64,000 bases of DNA from Pseudomonas cichorii (GCF_018343775.1 NZ_CP074349.1:4020001-4084000), one strand, 5' to 3'. Positions 28,272-38,221 are shown, counted from the stretch's first letter. Numbers and translations: made by a program. The notes: a model not told the origin generated them from the sequence alone.

Positions 28272-29441
28272 ATGTCCGCCACTTATCACTTCCAGACCGT
28301 AAAGCATGTGGTTCACGGCCCCGGCAGCCTCGATCTGCTCACTGAAAAGCTGCCGCTGCTCGACGTCCCGGTCAAAACCGTGGTGCTGGTCACCCAGAAT
28401 GCCATGCACAACCTGGGCGTGACCCAGCGCATCACCGAGCAAATCAAGGCCCGCAACATCGCCGTGCATATGCTCGATAACGTCGAGATCGAACCGACGC
28501 TGGAAAACATCGAGCGCGTGTTTCGGGAAGACGTTGCACCGCACGCCCCCGATGCACTGATCGCCATTGGTGGTGGCAGCGTGCTGGATGCGGCCAAGCT
28601 GTTCGCCGTGATGCTGACCAACGACACACCGCTCAAGGATCTGCTGGGCATCGACAAGGTCACGCACCCCGGCAAACCCATGGTGCTGGTGCCGACCACG
28701 TCGGGTACAGGCTCGGAAGTCACGCCCAACGCCATCGTCACCTTGCCCGATGAAGAATTGAAGATCGGCGTAGTGAGCCGCCATCTGCTGCCGACGCTGG
28801 TGGTGCTCGACCCGCTCTTGACCCTGAGCCTGCCACGCCCGATCACCGCCGCCACCGGGATGGATGCCTTCACCCACTCGCTGGAATCCTTCATTTCCAC
28901 CAAGGCCAACCCCATCAGCGATGCCTTTGCGCTGGAATCCATGCGCCTGATTGCGGGGAGCATTGTCGAGTCCTATCAGCAACCGGAATCGATACGGGCA
29001 CGCGGCGATATGCTGCTGGGCTCGATGTATGGCGGCCTGGCCCTGACCGCCGCCGGAACCGCAGCCGTGCATGCGCTGGCGTATCCACTGGGCGGCAAGT
29101 TCCACGTCACCCATGGCGTGGCCAACGCCATGCTGCTACCCCATGTCATGGCCTTCAACCTGGACAGTTGCGCCGAACGCCTCAAGCGCGCCGCGCTGAC
29201 ATGCGGTCTGGCCAGCCATGACGACAGCAACGAAGCCGCAGCCCACAAGTTGATCGAGCAGATTCGCCAGTGGACCCAAGTGCTGAACATTCCCCAGAAC
29301 CTGCGTGATTTCGGCGTGGCTGAAGAGCATTTGCCGGACATGGCAGTAGCGGCCTCCAAAGTCACCCGCCTGATGACCAACAATCCCAAGGTCTTGAGCC
29401 TGGACGACATCCAGCAGTTGTACCGGTGCCTGCTGCCATGA
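28272..29441 (+). CDS. Iron-containing alcohol dehydrogenase
   Basis: 389 aa of group III ADH with GGAGG upstream. NAD-binding GGGSVLDAAK (about 98-107), VPTTSGTGSEVTPNAIV, and metal-binding His in DAFTHSLESFIS and HGVANAMLLPHVM. It should interconvert an aldehyde or ketone with the alcohol using NAD(P)H, probably acting on the aldehyde from the DapA-type reaction or on a sugar acid. It overlaps the next gene by 4 bases. Confidence 0.88.
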   Translation: MSATYHFQTVKHVVHGPGSLDLLTEKLPLLDVPVKTVVLVTQNAMHNLGVTQRITEQIKARNIAVHMLDNVEIEPTLENIERVFREDVAPHAPDALIAIGGGSVLDAAKLFAVMLTNDTPLKDLLGIDKVTHPGKPMVLVPTTSGTGSEVTPNAIVTLPDEELKIGVVSRHLLPTLVVLDPLLTLSLPRPITAATGMDAFTHSLESFISTKANPISDAFALESMRLIAGSIVESYQQPESIRARGDMLLGSMYGGLALTAAGTAAVHALAYPLGGKFHVTHGVANAMLLPHVMAFNLDSCAERLKRAALTCGLASHDDSNEAAAHKLIEQIRQWTQVLNIPQNLRDFGVAEEHLPDMAVAASKVTRLMTNNPKVLSLDDIQQLYRCLLP

Positions 29442-30703
29442 TTCGCGCCGACTTTCCCGGCCTGCTGATACTCGCTGACGATCTGTCGGGAGCCGCCGAC
29501 TGTGCAGCGGACTTTGCAGCACGCATCGATACCCGCGTGGTGCTGAAGCATGCCGGCGCGCACGTGGCTGGCACGGGTGTCGTTGCAATCGACGTGGACT
29601 CCCGTCGCCTTGCACCTCTGCAAGCCGCCGAACAGCACCATGCCGTGCTGCGTCAGCAGCATGCGACGGCGATGGCGCTGTACAAGAAAATCGACTCGAC
29701 CCTGCGCGGCAATGTCGCCAGCGAAATCGACGCGCTGCAATCGGTGCGCGGCATGGCACTGGTGGCGCCGGCCTTCCCGGACATGAAGCGCACCACCAGC
29801 CAGGGCGTGCAGTTGATCGATGGCGTGCCGGTGGATCAAAGCGATGTGTGGCGCAACGAGAACCTGCAAGGCACCAGCAACCTGCTGGAGCTGCTGCTCA
29901 AGCAGGGCTTGCGTACGCAATGGCTGGGCCTGGACGAGATCCGCGACAGTGATGCCCTGAAACAGGCCCTGCGCACAGCGCTGGAAAACGGCGTGCAGGC
30001 TCTGGTCTGCGATGCCGAGCTGGACAGCGACTTGCAAACGCTGGCTGAAGCCTCGGCCCCGTGGCATCAGGAACTGTTCTGGGTCGGTTCGGCAGGTCTT
30101 GCCCGGCATCTGCCTGAGGCATTGGGTCTGCCAGCGGCCAGTCCCATCAAGGTTTCGCCCTGCTCTCCCGTATTGACCGTGGTCGGCAGCATGTCCCAGC
30201 ACTCCCAGTTACAGGCCGATACGCTGGCGCAATCCAGCCCGCAATACAGCCTGACGATTGCTCCGGGCACCTTGCTCGACAGCAGCGCCCAGACCGAACG
30301 CGATGCACTGCACCAACAGTTGAAAGACCAGTTGAGCGCCGGACATGACGTGCTGGTACGGCTGGATCAGCAACAACGCAACCCGACACACGCCGCAGCC
30401 TTGAGCAACGCACTGGCCAAGTGGCTGGCACCGGCCTTGCCCCATGCCGGTTCGCTGATCGCCACCGGTGGTGAAACCGCACGGGCGATTCTGGTGGAGG
30501 CCGGTATCGATCACATGATCCTGCTGGGCGAACTGGCCACCGGCGTCGTGCTGTCCCAGGCCCGACTTGGCCCACGCACTCTCAATGTAGTCACCAAGGC
30601 TGGCGGCTTTGGCGAACCCGACACCTTTCTCGCGGCCTGGCGACAGTTGCACGAACCGGCTCCGACCGGCACACCTTTCAAAGAGGAAGCTCCCTATGTC
30701 TGA
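29438..30703 (+). CDS. DUF1537 four-carbon acid sugar kinase (DtnK/OtnK-like)
   Basis: 421 aa. The N-terminal sugar-binding domain has LILADDLSGAADCAADFA and KKIDSTLRGN; the C-terminal nucleotide-binding domain has GSMSQHSQLQ and GGETARAILVEAG. DUF1537 kinases phosphorylate D-threonate, L-threonate or erythronate at O4. The start at 29438 (ATGA overlap with the previous stop) is preferred over one four codons earlier. Paired with PdxA2, which uses the product, giving DHAP and CO2 in the characterised threonate pathway. Confidence 0.87.
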   Translation: MIRADFPGLLILADDLSGAADCAADFAARIDTRVVLKHAGAHVAGTGVVAIDVDSRRLAPLQAAEQHHAVLRQQHATAMALYKKIDSTLRGNVASEIDALQSVRGMALVAPAFPDMKRTTSQGVQLIDGVPVDQSDVWRNENLQGTSNLLELLLKQGLRTQWLGLDEIRDSDALKQALRTALENGVQALVCDAELDSDLQTLAEASAPWHQELFWVGSAGLARHLPEALGLPAASPIKVSPCSPVLTVVGSMSQHSQLQADTLAQSSPQYSLTIAPGTLLDSSAQTERDALHQQLKDQLSAGHDVLVRLDQQQRNPTHAAALSNALAKWLAPALPHAGSLIATGGETARAILVEAGIDHMILLGELATGVVLSQARLGPRTLNVVTKAGGFGEPDTFLAAWRQLHEPAPTGTPFKEEAPYV

Positions 30704-31718
30704 ACGTCCTGTCATTGGTATCACCATGGGCGACGCCGCCGGGGTGGGCCCTGAAATCATCATGAAAACCCTGACCCACGCCTCGGTATACGAAACCTGC
30801 CGTCCGCTGGTGATCGGCGACGCCAAGCGCCTTGAAGACGCCAGTCGGATCGTCGGCAGCAACCTGCGCGTCAACAGCATCAACAGCCCGGCGCAGGCGC
30901 GTTTTGCCCAGGGCGTGGTGGACTGCATCGATCTGGGCCTGATCCCCGCCGACCTGCCTTACGGCAAGTTGTCGCCCATCGCCGGTGATGCCGCCTTTCG
31001 CTATATCGAACGCACCGTGCAACTCACCGAAGCCGGTGAACTGGATGCCATCTGCACCGCACCGCTGAACAAGGAAGCGCTGCATGCGGGCGGGCATATC
31101 TTCCCCGGCCACACCGAAATGCTCGCGCACCTGCTGGGCGTGGAAGAAGTGTCGATGATGCTGATGACCCCCATTCTGCGGGTCATTCACGTCACCACCC
31201 ACATCGGCATCATCGACGCCATCGCACGGATCGAACCGGGTCTGGTCAAGCGCACCATCGAACGCGCCCGGGAAACCCTAGTACGGGCCGGTATCGAAAA
31301 CCCGCTGATCGCGGTGTGCGGCATCAACCCCCATGCCGGTGAAAACGGCCTGTTCGGTTACGGCGAAGAAGCCACCAAGATCCAGCCCGCCATCGACGAA
31401 TTGCGCGCACGCGGCTGGCGTGTCGAAGGCCCGCTGCCGGCCGACACGCTGTTCTTCCGCGCCGGTCGCGGTGACTTCGATGCCGTGGTCGCTATGTATC
31501 ACGATCAGGGCCATGGCCCGGTCAAGGTCATGGGGCTGGAAGCCGGCGTCAACGTCACCATCGGCCTGCCGGTGATCCGGACCTCGGTGGATCACGGCAC
31601 CGCTTTCGACATCGCCGGCAAAGGCATTGCCGACGAGCGCAGCCTGATCGAAGCCCTGCGCCAGGCCGTGGAACTGGCCACCCGTAAACGCGACACCCGC
31701 AATTCCATCGCCGTCTGA
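30696..31718 (+). CDS. pdxA2: 4-phospho-threonate/erythronate dehydrogenase PdxA2
   Basis: 340 aa from the ATG at 30696 with AAAGAGGAAG upstream, overlapping the kinase stop by 8 bases. GDAAGVGPEI at the N-terminus, metal-binding His in HIFPGHTEM and YHDQGHGPVKVMG, and CGINPHAGENG. PdxA2 oxidises and decarboxylates 4-phospho-tetronates to DHAP; the paralogue PdxA serves pyridoxine synthesis. The adjacent DUF1537 kinase points to the catabolic form. Confidence 0.9.
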   Translation: MSERPVIGITMGDAAGVGPEIIMKTLTHASVYETCRPLVIGDAKRLEDASRIVGSNLRVNSINSPAQARFAQGVVDCIDLGLIPADLPYGKLSPIAGDAAFRYIERTVQLTEAGELDAICTAPLNKEALHAGGHIFPGHTEMLAHLLGVEEVSMMLMTPILRVIHVTTHIGIIDAIARIEPGLVKRTIERARETLVRAGIENPLIAVCGINPHAGENGLFGYGEEATKIQPAIDELRARGWRVEGPLPADTLFFRAGRGDFDAVVAMYHDQGHGPVKVMGLEAGVNVTIGLPVIRTSVDHGTAFDIAGKGIADERSLIEALRQAVELATRKRDTRNSIAV

Positions 31719-31773
31719 GCAAAGACGTGCGGCACCCATAACGCGCCAAAAAAACAATAATGGAGCGATACCG

Positions 31774-33189
31774 ATGGATACCTTCAACGCACAAGACACC
31801 TCGATCATCGTCGGCATGGTGATCGTCTACATCGCAATCACGACCTGGATGAGCATGCGCATGCGCAGCAAGACCAGCGAGCAATACATGGTCGCTGCCA
31901 GGACCATGCCTGCCATCATCGTCGGCATTCTGATGATGTCCGAATTCATCGGCGCCAAATCCACGGTCGGTACCGCACAGGCAGCCTTTGAAAGCGGCTT
32001 TGCTGCTTCATGGTCGGTGATTGCCGCCGCCATCGGCTTCCCGCTGTTCGGGCTGTTGATGGCCCGCAAGCTGTACAGCTCCGGAGAGTTCACCATCTCC
32101 GGCTTCATCGCCAAGAAATACGGCACGTCCACCAAGCTCGCGGTGTCGATCATCATGATCTACGCGCTGCTACTGGTGAACGTCGGCAACTATGTCAGCG
32201 GTGCAGCCGCCATCGCCACAGTGCTCAAGATCAACCTCACTACTGCGGCCTTCATCACCGCAATCATCAGCACCCTCTACTACGTGTTCGGCGGCCTCAA
32301 GAGCGTGGCCTACATGAGCATCCTGCACACCGCCGTGAAATACATCGGGGTGATGATCGTGCTGGGCGTGGCCTTGCACATGACCGGAGGTTTCACGCCG
32401 GTGATCCAGAACATGCCGGAGCACTACTTCACCTGGGACGGCACCATCGGCGGCTCGAAAATCATGGCGTGGATCATCGGGACCGTCGGTGCGATTTTCT
32501 CCACCCAGTTCATCATTCAGGCGATTTCTTCCACCCAGAACCCGGATGCCGCACGTCGCTCGACGTTCTATGCATCGCTGCTGTGCATTCCTATCGCGCT
32601 GGCGCTGGGCTTCATCGGGGTTGCTTCCAAATACCTGCACCCGGACATGAGCAGCCTCTACGCCCTGCCGGTATTCCTGCAATCGATGAGCCCGGTGATG
32701 GCAGGTATCGTCACCATTTCTCTGGTGGCTTCGATTTTCGTCAGCGTCAGCACCGTGGCCCTGGCCATTGCTTCGCTGGTGGTGCGCGACTTCTACGTGC
32801 CATGGCGCAAGCCCTCTGTGGACCAGGAGTTCAAGACCACACGCCTGATTGCTCTGGTGATCGGCTTCGTGCCCCTGTTCTTCGTGTTCTTCGTACCGGA
32901 AATCCTTAACCTGTCGTTCTTCACCCGCGCCCTGCGCCTGTCGATTGCAGTGGTTGCCATGGTCGCCATCTACCTGCCGTTCTTCGGCTCGGGCCGTGGT
33001 GCGACGCTGGGCCTGATCGCTTCGGCCATCACCACCAGCACCTGGTATCTGTTGAACAACCCATATGGCATCGACAACATGTACATCGCACTGGTGACAC
33101 CGGCCATCGTGATTGCCATCGAACATCTGCTGCCTAAATCCGCTCAGGCCAAACGCCAAGACGCCGAGGTTTCCAATGCCAACCACTGA
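31774..33189 (+). CDS. Sodium:solute symporter (SSS family)
   Basis: 471 aa with GGAGCGA before the ATG. About 13 membrane segments; SEFIGAKSTVGTAQAAFESG and NVGNYVSGAAAIATVL match the sodium/substrate core of the SSS fold. Likely the importer for the compound degraded by this operon, such as an acid sugar. The stop overlaps the start of the sialidase-like gene by 14 bases, so they are coupled. Confidence 0.88.
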   Translation: MDTFNAQDTSIIVGMVIVYIAITTWMSMRMRSKTSEQYMVAARTMPAIIVGILMMSEFIGAKSTVGTAQAAFESGFAASWSVIAAAIGFPLFGLLMARKLYSSGEFTISGFIAKKYGTSTKLAVSIIMIYALLLVNVGNYVSGAAAIATVLKINLTTAAFITAIISTLYYVFGGLKSVAYMSILHTAVKYIGVMIVLGVALHMTGGFTPVIQNMPEHYFTWDGTIGGSKIMAWIIGTVGAIFSTQFIIQAISSTQNPDAARRSTFYASLLCIPIALALGFIGVASKYLHPDMSSLYALPVFLQSMSPVMAGIVTISLVASIFVSVSTVALAIASLVVRDFYVPWRKPSVDQEFKTTRLIALVIGFVPLFFVFFVPEILNLSFFTRALRLSIAVVAMVAIYLPFFGSGRGATLGLIASAITTSTWYLLNNPYGIDNMYIALVTPAIVIAIEHLLPKSAQAKRQDAEVSNANH

Positions 33190-34300
33190 CATTCGCCAGG
33201 ACGCCTTCCTGCCGACACCCTACGCCCAGAACCATGCCGCCAACCTGCATGAACTGGCCGACGGTACGCTGCTCTGTACCTGGTTTGCCGGCACTCAGGA
33301 AGGCATGGCCGACATCTTTGTCCTGCTGTCGCGCCGCGACCCGCAAACCGGTGTGTGGGGCGAACCGCAAAAGCTGTCCGAAGACTCGACCCGTTCCGAG
33401 CAGAACCCGATCCTGTTCCAGGCGCCCAACGGGCCACTCTGGCTGATCTGGACCGCACAGGTTTCCGGCAATCAGGAGACGGCGATCATCCGCCGTCGCC
33501 TGTCGCTGGACCAGGGCAAGACCTGGGGCGCCATCGAAACGCTGTTCGACGAAGCCGGCACCTTCGTGCGCCAGCCCCCTGCCGTGCTGGACAACGGCGA
33601 CTGGGTGCTGCCGGTCTGGTACTGCATCACAGGGCCGGGTGAAAAGTGGGTTGGCAACCATGACGTCAGCGCCGTGATGATCTCCAGCGACCAAGGCGTC
33701 ACCTGGTCGCGTCATGACGTACCGGACAGCACCGGCAGCGTACACATGAACGTCCACCCGTTACCGGACGGCACGTTGCTCGGGCTGTTTCGCAGCCGCT
33801 GGGCGGACTTCATCTACAGCAGCCGCTCGAACGACCGTGGCCGGACCTGGAGCGCGCCGGTCCCGACCGAACTGCCCAATAACAATTCGTCGATCCAGTT
33901 CGTCAGACTGGCCACCGATGAACTGGCACTGGTCTACAACCCGGTCAGTGCCGAAGGTCACAGCCAGCGCCGTGCCTCGCTGTACGACGAGATCGAGGAC
34001 GAGGGCGACGACCGGGTAACGCCGAGTGCCCGCAGCGATGGCAAGGCCGCCATCTGGGGCATTCCCCGTGCACCGATGAGCCTGGCCATTTCCCGCGACG
34101 GTGGCCATAGCTGGCCGACCCGCCTGGATATCGAACTGGGTGACGGTTTCTGCCTGACCAACAACTCACAGGAAAAACTCAACCGCGAGTTCTCCTATCC
34201 CAGCATCATCCAGGCCGCCGATGGTAGCCTGCATATCGCGTTCACTTACTTCCGGCAGAAGATCAAGCACGTGCATCTGCCGCTCAATGCCATTCGCTGA
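33176..34300 (+). CDS. Sialidase-family (BNR repeat) hydrolase
   Basis: 374 aa from the ATG at 33176 with CGAGG upstream. A six-bladed-propeller sialidase-type protein with four visible Asp-box loops: SLDQGKTWG, SSDQGVTWS, SNDRGRTWS and SRDGGHSWP. No signal peptide, so it acts in the cytoplasm on an imported substrate, unlike secreted neuraminidases. It may hydrolyse a glycosidic or enol-ether-like bond in the acid sugar taken up by the symporter; true sialidase activity is not shown. Confidence 0.82.
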   Translation: MPTTDIRQDAFLPTPYAQNHAANLHELADGTLLCTWFAGTQEGMADIFVLLSRRDPQTGVWGEPQKLSEDSTRSEQNPILFQAPNGPLWLIWTAQVSGNQETAIIRRRLSLDQGKTWGAIETLFDEAGTFVRQPPAVLDNGDWVLPVWYCITGPGEKWVGNHDVSAVMISSDQGVTWSRHDVPDSTGSVHMNVHPLPDGTLLGLFRSRWADFIYSSRSNDRGRTWSAPVPTELPNNNSSIQFVRLATDELALVYNPVSAEGHSQRRASLYDEIEDEGDDRVTPSARSDGKAAIWGIPRAPMSLAISRDGGHSWPTRLDIELGDGFCLTNNSQEKLNREFSYPSIIQAADGSLHIAFTYFRQKIKHVHLPLNAIR

Positions 34301-34348
34301 AAGTCCTGCGCCGGCCAGCGAGCAGGCGCACCTTCGGAAGCCCTGAAT

Positions 34349-35035
34349 ATGCCCGACCCGATAGAATCCGTACTTGTGACCGGCGCCAGCTCCGGCATCG
34401 GTCAGGCCATCGTCGTGCGCCTGCTTGAACAGGGTGTGCACGTCACCGGCCTGAGCCGTCGCGCGCCCGACCTGCAACACCCGAACTTCACCTGGATCGA
34501 ATGCGACCTCAATGACTTCAGCGCTCTGGACAAGGCCCTGGAACAGACCGCGCAGATCGACGCACTGGTGCATGCCGCAGGCTTCATGCGCACTGCACCG
34601 CTGGGGCAACTGAACGATGCCGATGGCCAGGCCATGTGGCATCTGCATGTGGCCGCCGCCAGCCATATGGTCAATGCGCTTTACCCGCGACTCAAACCCG
34701 GCGCCCGTCTGGTCATGATCGGCAGTCGCACCATGCAGGGCGCCGCCGGTCGCAGCCAGTACGCCGCGACCAAGGCCGCGCTGCAAGGCATGGTCCGCTC
34801 ATGGGCCATCGAACTGGCACCAAGGGGAATCACCGTCAATCTCATTGCCCCCGGAGCCACCGAAACCCCAATGCTGCTGGACCCGGCACGCAGCGCAACA
34901 CCGCCCAACAAGCCGCCACTTGGCCGTTTTGTACAGCCCCACGAAATTGCCGGGCTGACGGCCTTCTTGCTCGGCCCGGACGCAGGCGCCATCACCGGTC
35001 AAAGCCTGGTGGTATGCGGCGGTGCGTCGTTGTAA
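34349..35035 (+). CDS. Short-chain dehydrogenase/reductase
   Basis: 228 aa. NAD(P)-binding TGASSGIGQAI at the N-terminus, SRT as the Ser region, and the active-site YAATK (Tyr-x-x-x-Lys) near residue 138, followed by INLIAPGATETPML-type text. It probably oxidises or reduces the sugar substrate or product of the operon. It lies 48 bases after the sialidase-like gene. Confidence 0.87.
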   Translation: MPDPIESVLVTGASSGIGQAIVVRLLEQGVHVTGLSRRAPDLQHPNFTWIECDLNDFSALDKALEQTAQIDALVHAAGFMRTAPLGQLNDADGQAMWHLHVAAASHMVNALYPRLKPGARLVMIGSRTMQGAAGRSQYAATKAALQGMVRSWAIELAPRGITVNLIAPGATETPMLLDPARSATPPNKPPLGRFVQPHEIAGLTAFLLGPDAGAITGQSLVVCGGASL

Positions 35036-35071
35036 GGTTGCACCTCGTTTTCCTGCGTTAGAAGAGCTTGA

Positions 35072-35848
35072 ATGAAAGTCGCCAATCGTCGCCAATCGAT
35101 ACTCGAACTGGTTCTCTCCGGAAAATCCAACGTCGATGAACTGTGTGCCCAACTCGGCGTTTCGGAAGCCACCGTGCGGCGCGACCTGACAGCACTGGCC
35201 GAAGACGGCCTGATCATCCGCACCTACGGCGGTGCTGCGCACATTGGCCAGCGTGAACCGGAAACCACGATTGAAGAACGCAGCCGTCAGCACAGCCAGG
35301 AGAAGATGGACATCGCCCTGGCAGCGCTGGCGCATATCAACGATCACGACACCCTGTTCCTGGAAGGCGGCACCAGCACCAGCGCGCTGGCCCACGTTCT
35401 CACTCAGCGGCGTGGCCTGCATGTCATCACCAATAACCTGACGGCATTGAGCGATCTGGCGCTGATTCCCGAAGGCCGGGTCACGGTGCTGGGCGGCACG
35501 TTGCGCCCGTCCAGCATGTCGACTTATGGTGTGGCCGCACAGGCCGCGCTGGAACACCTGAGCGCCGACAAACTCTTTGTCAGCGCCGATGGTGTGGTGG
35601 CGGATCTGGGGTTATGCGAAGCCAGCGCCGAGCAGGCCTACCTCAAGGAAAACATGCTGGCCCGCGCCGCACAGATCTTCGTGCTGGCCGACTCCACCAA
35701 GCTGGGCCGCGCCCGCCAGCAGCACTGGACACCGCTGCGCCAGCCCTGGACGCTGATCACCAACCCGGTGGACGATGAATCACTGCTGGCACCGTTCATG
35801 GCCCGCAAGTCGATTCACGTGGAAATTGCGTACCCGCAAAAGGCCTGA
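35072..35848 (+). CDS. DeoR-family transcriptional regulator
   Basis: 258 aa with AGAAGAG upstream. N-terminal DeoR helix-turn-helix (RRQSILELVLSGKSNVDELCAQLGVSEATVRRDLTALAEDG, residues about 5-47), then a sugar-phosphate sensor domain with ITNNLTALSDLAL, LGGTLRPSSM and ADSTKLG. Likely represses the upstream acid-sugar operon and is relieved by a phosphorylated intermediate. Its stop directly abuts the stop of the convergent FAH gene (TGATCA). Confidence 0.9.
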   Translation: MKVANRRQSILELVLSGKSNVDELCAQLGVSEATVRRDLTALAEDGLIIRTYGGAAHIGQREPETTIEERSRQHSQEKMDIALAALAHINDHDTLFLEGGTSTSALAHVLTQRRGLHVITNNLTALSDLALIPEGRVTVLGGTLRPSSMSTYGVAAQAALEHLSADKLFVSADGVVADLGLCEASAEQAYLKENMLARAAQIFVLADSTKLGRARQQHWTPLRQPWTLITNPVDDESLLAPFMARKSIHVEIAYPQKA

Positions 35849-36841
35849 TCAAAGCGTGCCGATACCACCGGGCGCGAACACCGCCTCGCTCGCTTCGAGC
35901 CCGTTGACCAGCGACTGTCCGAACTCAGGCTGACTGATCTCGAAACGATCCCCCGGTTGAGTGCGAATGCCATCGGCAAAGGACAGGGTCGCCGTGCCGA
36001 AGAAGTGGATATGCACATCCCCCGGCCGCAGGAACTGGCTGTATTTGAAGTGGTGGTATTCGAGATTTTCCAGGCTGTGGCACATATTGGCCTCGCCGCT
36101 GAGGAATTCCTTTTCCCACAACACCGCGCCATCACGCCAGACACGGCTGGTGCCCACCAGATTCTGCGGCAGATCGCCGACCCGCAGTTCCGGCCCGAAC
36201 GAGCAGGCCCGCAGCTTGGAGTGAGCCAGATACAGATAATTGCGGCGCTCCATCACGTGATCGGAAAACTCGTTGCCAATGGCAAAGCCCAATCGATAAG
36301 GCTTGCGGTCGTGACCGATCACATACAAGCCGCTCAACTCCGGCTCCTCGCCACCATCTTCGGCAAACGGCGGCAGCCTGAAGGACGCTCCCGGACGCAC
36401 CACAATGCTGCCATCGCCCTTGTAGAACCATTCCGGCTGCACGCCCGCCTGACCGGCCTGCGGCTTGCCACCTTCGACACCCCATTTGAAGATGCGCATG
36501 GTGTCGGTCATCGACGCTTCGTCACCGGCCTGCTGATGCATCTTGTCCCGGGCCGAAGCGCTGCCCAGATGGGTCAGGCCGGTGCCGCTGACCAGCATGT
36601 GCGCAGGATCGGGATGATCCAGCGGCGGTAAGACCCGGACCTCGCGCAGCAGTTGCGCATAATCATGGTCGTTGCCAAGCCCCAGCAGATCCACCTGATG
36701 CGCCAGGCTGGAGCCCGCTTCGATAGCCTTCAAGGCCAGCTCGCGAACACTGTCGACACCCGGCACTTCACGTACCCGGTCACCGTCCACCAGACCGACC
36801 CGGCGCTGGCCATGACTCAACTCGAACTGTATCAGCCGCAT
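35849..36841 (-). CDS. AraD1/GguC-type FAH-superfamily protein
   Basis: 330 aa with AAAGGAG before the ATG. A fumarylacetoacetate-hydrolase-like fold: VSGTGLTHLGSA, GHDRKPYRLGFAIGNEFSDHVMERRNYLYLAHSKLR with metal-binding acidic residues, and GDVHIHFFGTATLSF. GguC/AraD1 members are linked to L-arabonate or related aldonate degradation after a dehydratase. With the IlvD/Edd enzyme in the divergent unit it likely processes the 2-keto-3-deoxy acid. Followed after 12 bases (in the upstream direction) by the MFS gene. Confidence 0.82.
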   Translation of the reverse strand: MRLIQFELSHGQRRVGLVDGDRVREVPGVDSVRELALKAIEAGSSLAHQVDLLGLGNDHDYAQLLREVRVLPPLDHPDPAHMLVSGTGLTHLGSASARDKMHQQAGDEASMTDTMRIFKWGVEGGKPQAGQAGVQPEWFYKGDGSIVVRPGASFRLPPFAEDGGEEPELSGLYVIGHDRKPYRLGFAIGNEFSDHVMERRNYLYLAHSKLRACSFGPELRVGDLPQNLVGTSRVWRDGAVLWEKEFLSGEANMCHSLENLEYHHFKYSQFLRPGDVHIHFFGTATLSFADGIRTQPGDRFEISQPEFGQSLVNGLEASEAVFAPGGIGTL

Positions 36842-36853
36842 GAAACTCTCCTT

Positions 36854-38170
36854 TCAACGATGGGTTGAAGCGCTTGCCGAGAACTCGGACTCAGGCAACA
36901 CATGCCTGCGCTCCAGTACGCGATAGACAATGCCGGTCAGCACCAGCCCGAACACCATGACGCCTGACAGGAAGTAGAGACCCGAGGCCAGGCTGCCGGT
37001 GAGTTCTTTCAGGGTCCCGATGACGAACGGGCCGATGTAGCCGCCCAGATTGCCCACCGAGTTGATCAACGCGATACCGGCCGCCGCACTGGCACCGGCA
37101 AAGAAACGGCCCGGCAGGGCCCAGAAGACCGCCGTGCAGGAAAACAGCGAAAACGCCACCAGACACAACGCCGCCAGTTGTGCTGCAGGCAAGGTCAGCC
37201 AGGCACTGCAGAACAGGCCGATGGCGCCCAGCACATAGAGCACAGCCAGGTGTCCGTAGCGGTCGTTGAGGCGATCGGAACTGCGAGGCACGATCAGCAG
37301 GCCGATGATTCCGAAGATGTAAGGCACCGAGGAAACGAAACCGGTGGTCAGGTCGCTGCCACCGAACTGCTTGATCAGGGTCGGCAGCCACAGGCCAAGG
37401 CCATAGATGCTCAGGGTCACCGGCAGATAGAACAGCGCCAGCAGCAACACCCGCTTGTCCTTGAGGGCGTGCAATGGATTGCCATGGCGGGTCTGGCCAT
37501 AGGTTTGCAGATCGTTGTTCAGCTCACCGGTCAGCCAGTCTTTCTCGGCCTGATTCATCCATGAAACCTGCTGCGGCCCATCCGGCAGCCAGCGCAGCAC
37601 CGGCCAGGTCAACAGGACCGCTGGCGCACCGATGACGATGAACAGCCACTGCCAGCCATGCAGCCCGAGAATGCCATCCATGCCCAGCAGCCCGCCGGAC
37701 ACCGGCCCGGTAATCATCATGGCAATGGGTTGCGAAAGGATGAAGAACCCGAGGATCTTGCCGCGATGGCGCACCGGGAACCATTGGGTGATGTAGTACA
37801 GCACGCCGGGAAAGAACCCCGCTTCCGCCGCGCCCAGCAAAAAGCGCATCACATAGAAACTGTAAGGCCCCTGCACGAATGCCATGCCGATGGTGATCGC
37901 GCCCCAGGTGATCATGATCCGGGCGAACCAGCGACGTGCACCGAAGCGCTCCAGCATCAGATTGCTGGGGATCTCGAACAGAAAGTAGCCGATGAAAAAC
38001 AGACCGGCGCCCAGCCCGTAGGCGGCATCGCCGATGCCGATATCTGCACCCATGTGCAGCTTGGCAAAGCCCACGGCCGAGCGGTCCACATAAGCGATCA
38101 GGTACAGCAGGATCAGGAAGGGAATCAACTTCAGGGTGATGCGACGTATAAGCCCGGTTTCCTGGCTCAT
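36854..38170 (-). CDS. MFS transporter, ACS family (aldonate carrier)
   Basis: 438 aa. Twelve segments with YLIAYVDRSAVGFAKLHM and PSNLMLERFGARRWFARIMITWG, typical of the anion:cation symporter family that includes galactonate and glucarate carriers. Upstream GGAG. Co-directional with the FAH gene and divergent from the dehydratase, so it most likely imports the sugar acid of this pathway. Confidence 0.85.
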   Translation of the reverse strand: MSQETGLIRRITLKLIPFLILLYLIAYVDRSAVGFAKLHMGADIGIGDAAYGLGAGLFFIGYFLFEIPSNLMLERFGARRWFARIMITWGAITIGMAFVQGPYSFYVMRFLLGAAEAGFFPGVLYYITQWFPVRHRGKILGFFILSQPIAMMITGPVSGGLLGMDGILGLHGWQWLFIVIGAPAVLLTWPVLRWLPDGPQQVSWMNQAEKDWLTGELNNDLQTYGQTRHGNPLHALKDKRVLLLALFYLPVTLSIYGLGLWLPTLIKQFGGSDLTTGFVSSVPYIFGIIGLLIVPRSSDRLNDRYGHLAVLYVLGAIGLFCSAWLTLPAAQLAALCLVAFSLFSCTAVFWALPGRFFAGASAAAGIALINSVGNLGGYIGPFVIGTLKELTGSLASGLYFLSGVMVFGLVLTGIVYRVLERRHVLPESEFSASASTHR

Positions 38171-38221
38171 GGGGGTCGGTCTCCATTTTGTTTTTGTTAT
38201 GGAACCTCGTTTGCCGCTCGA

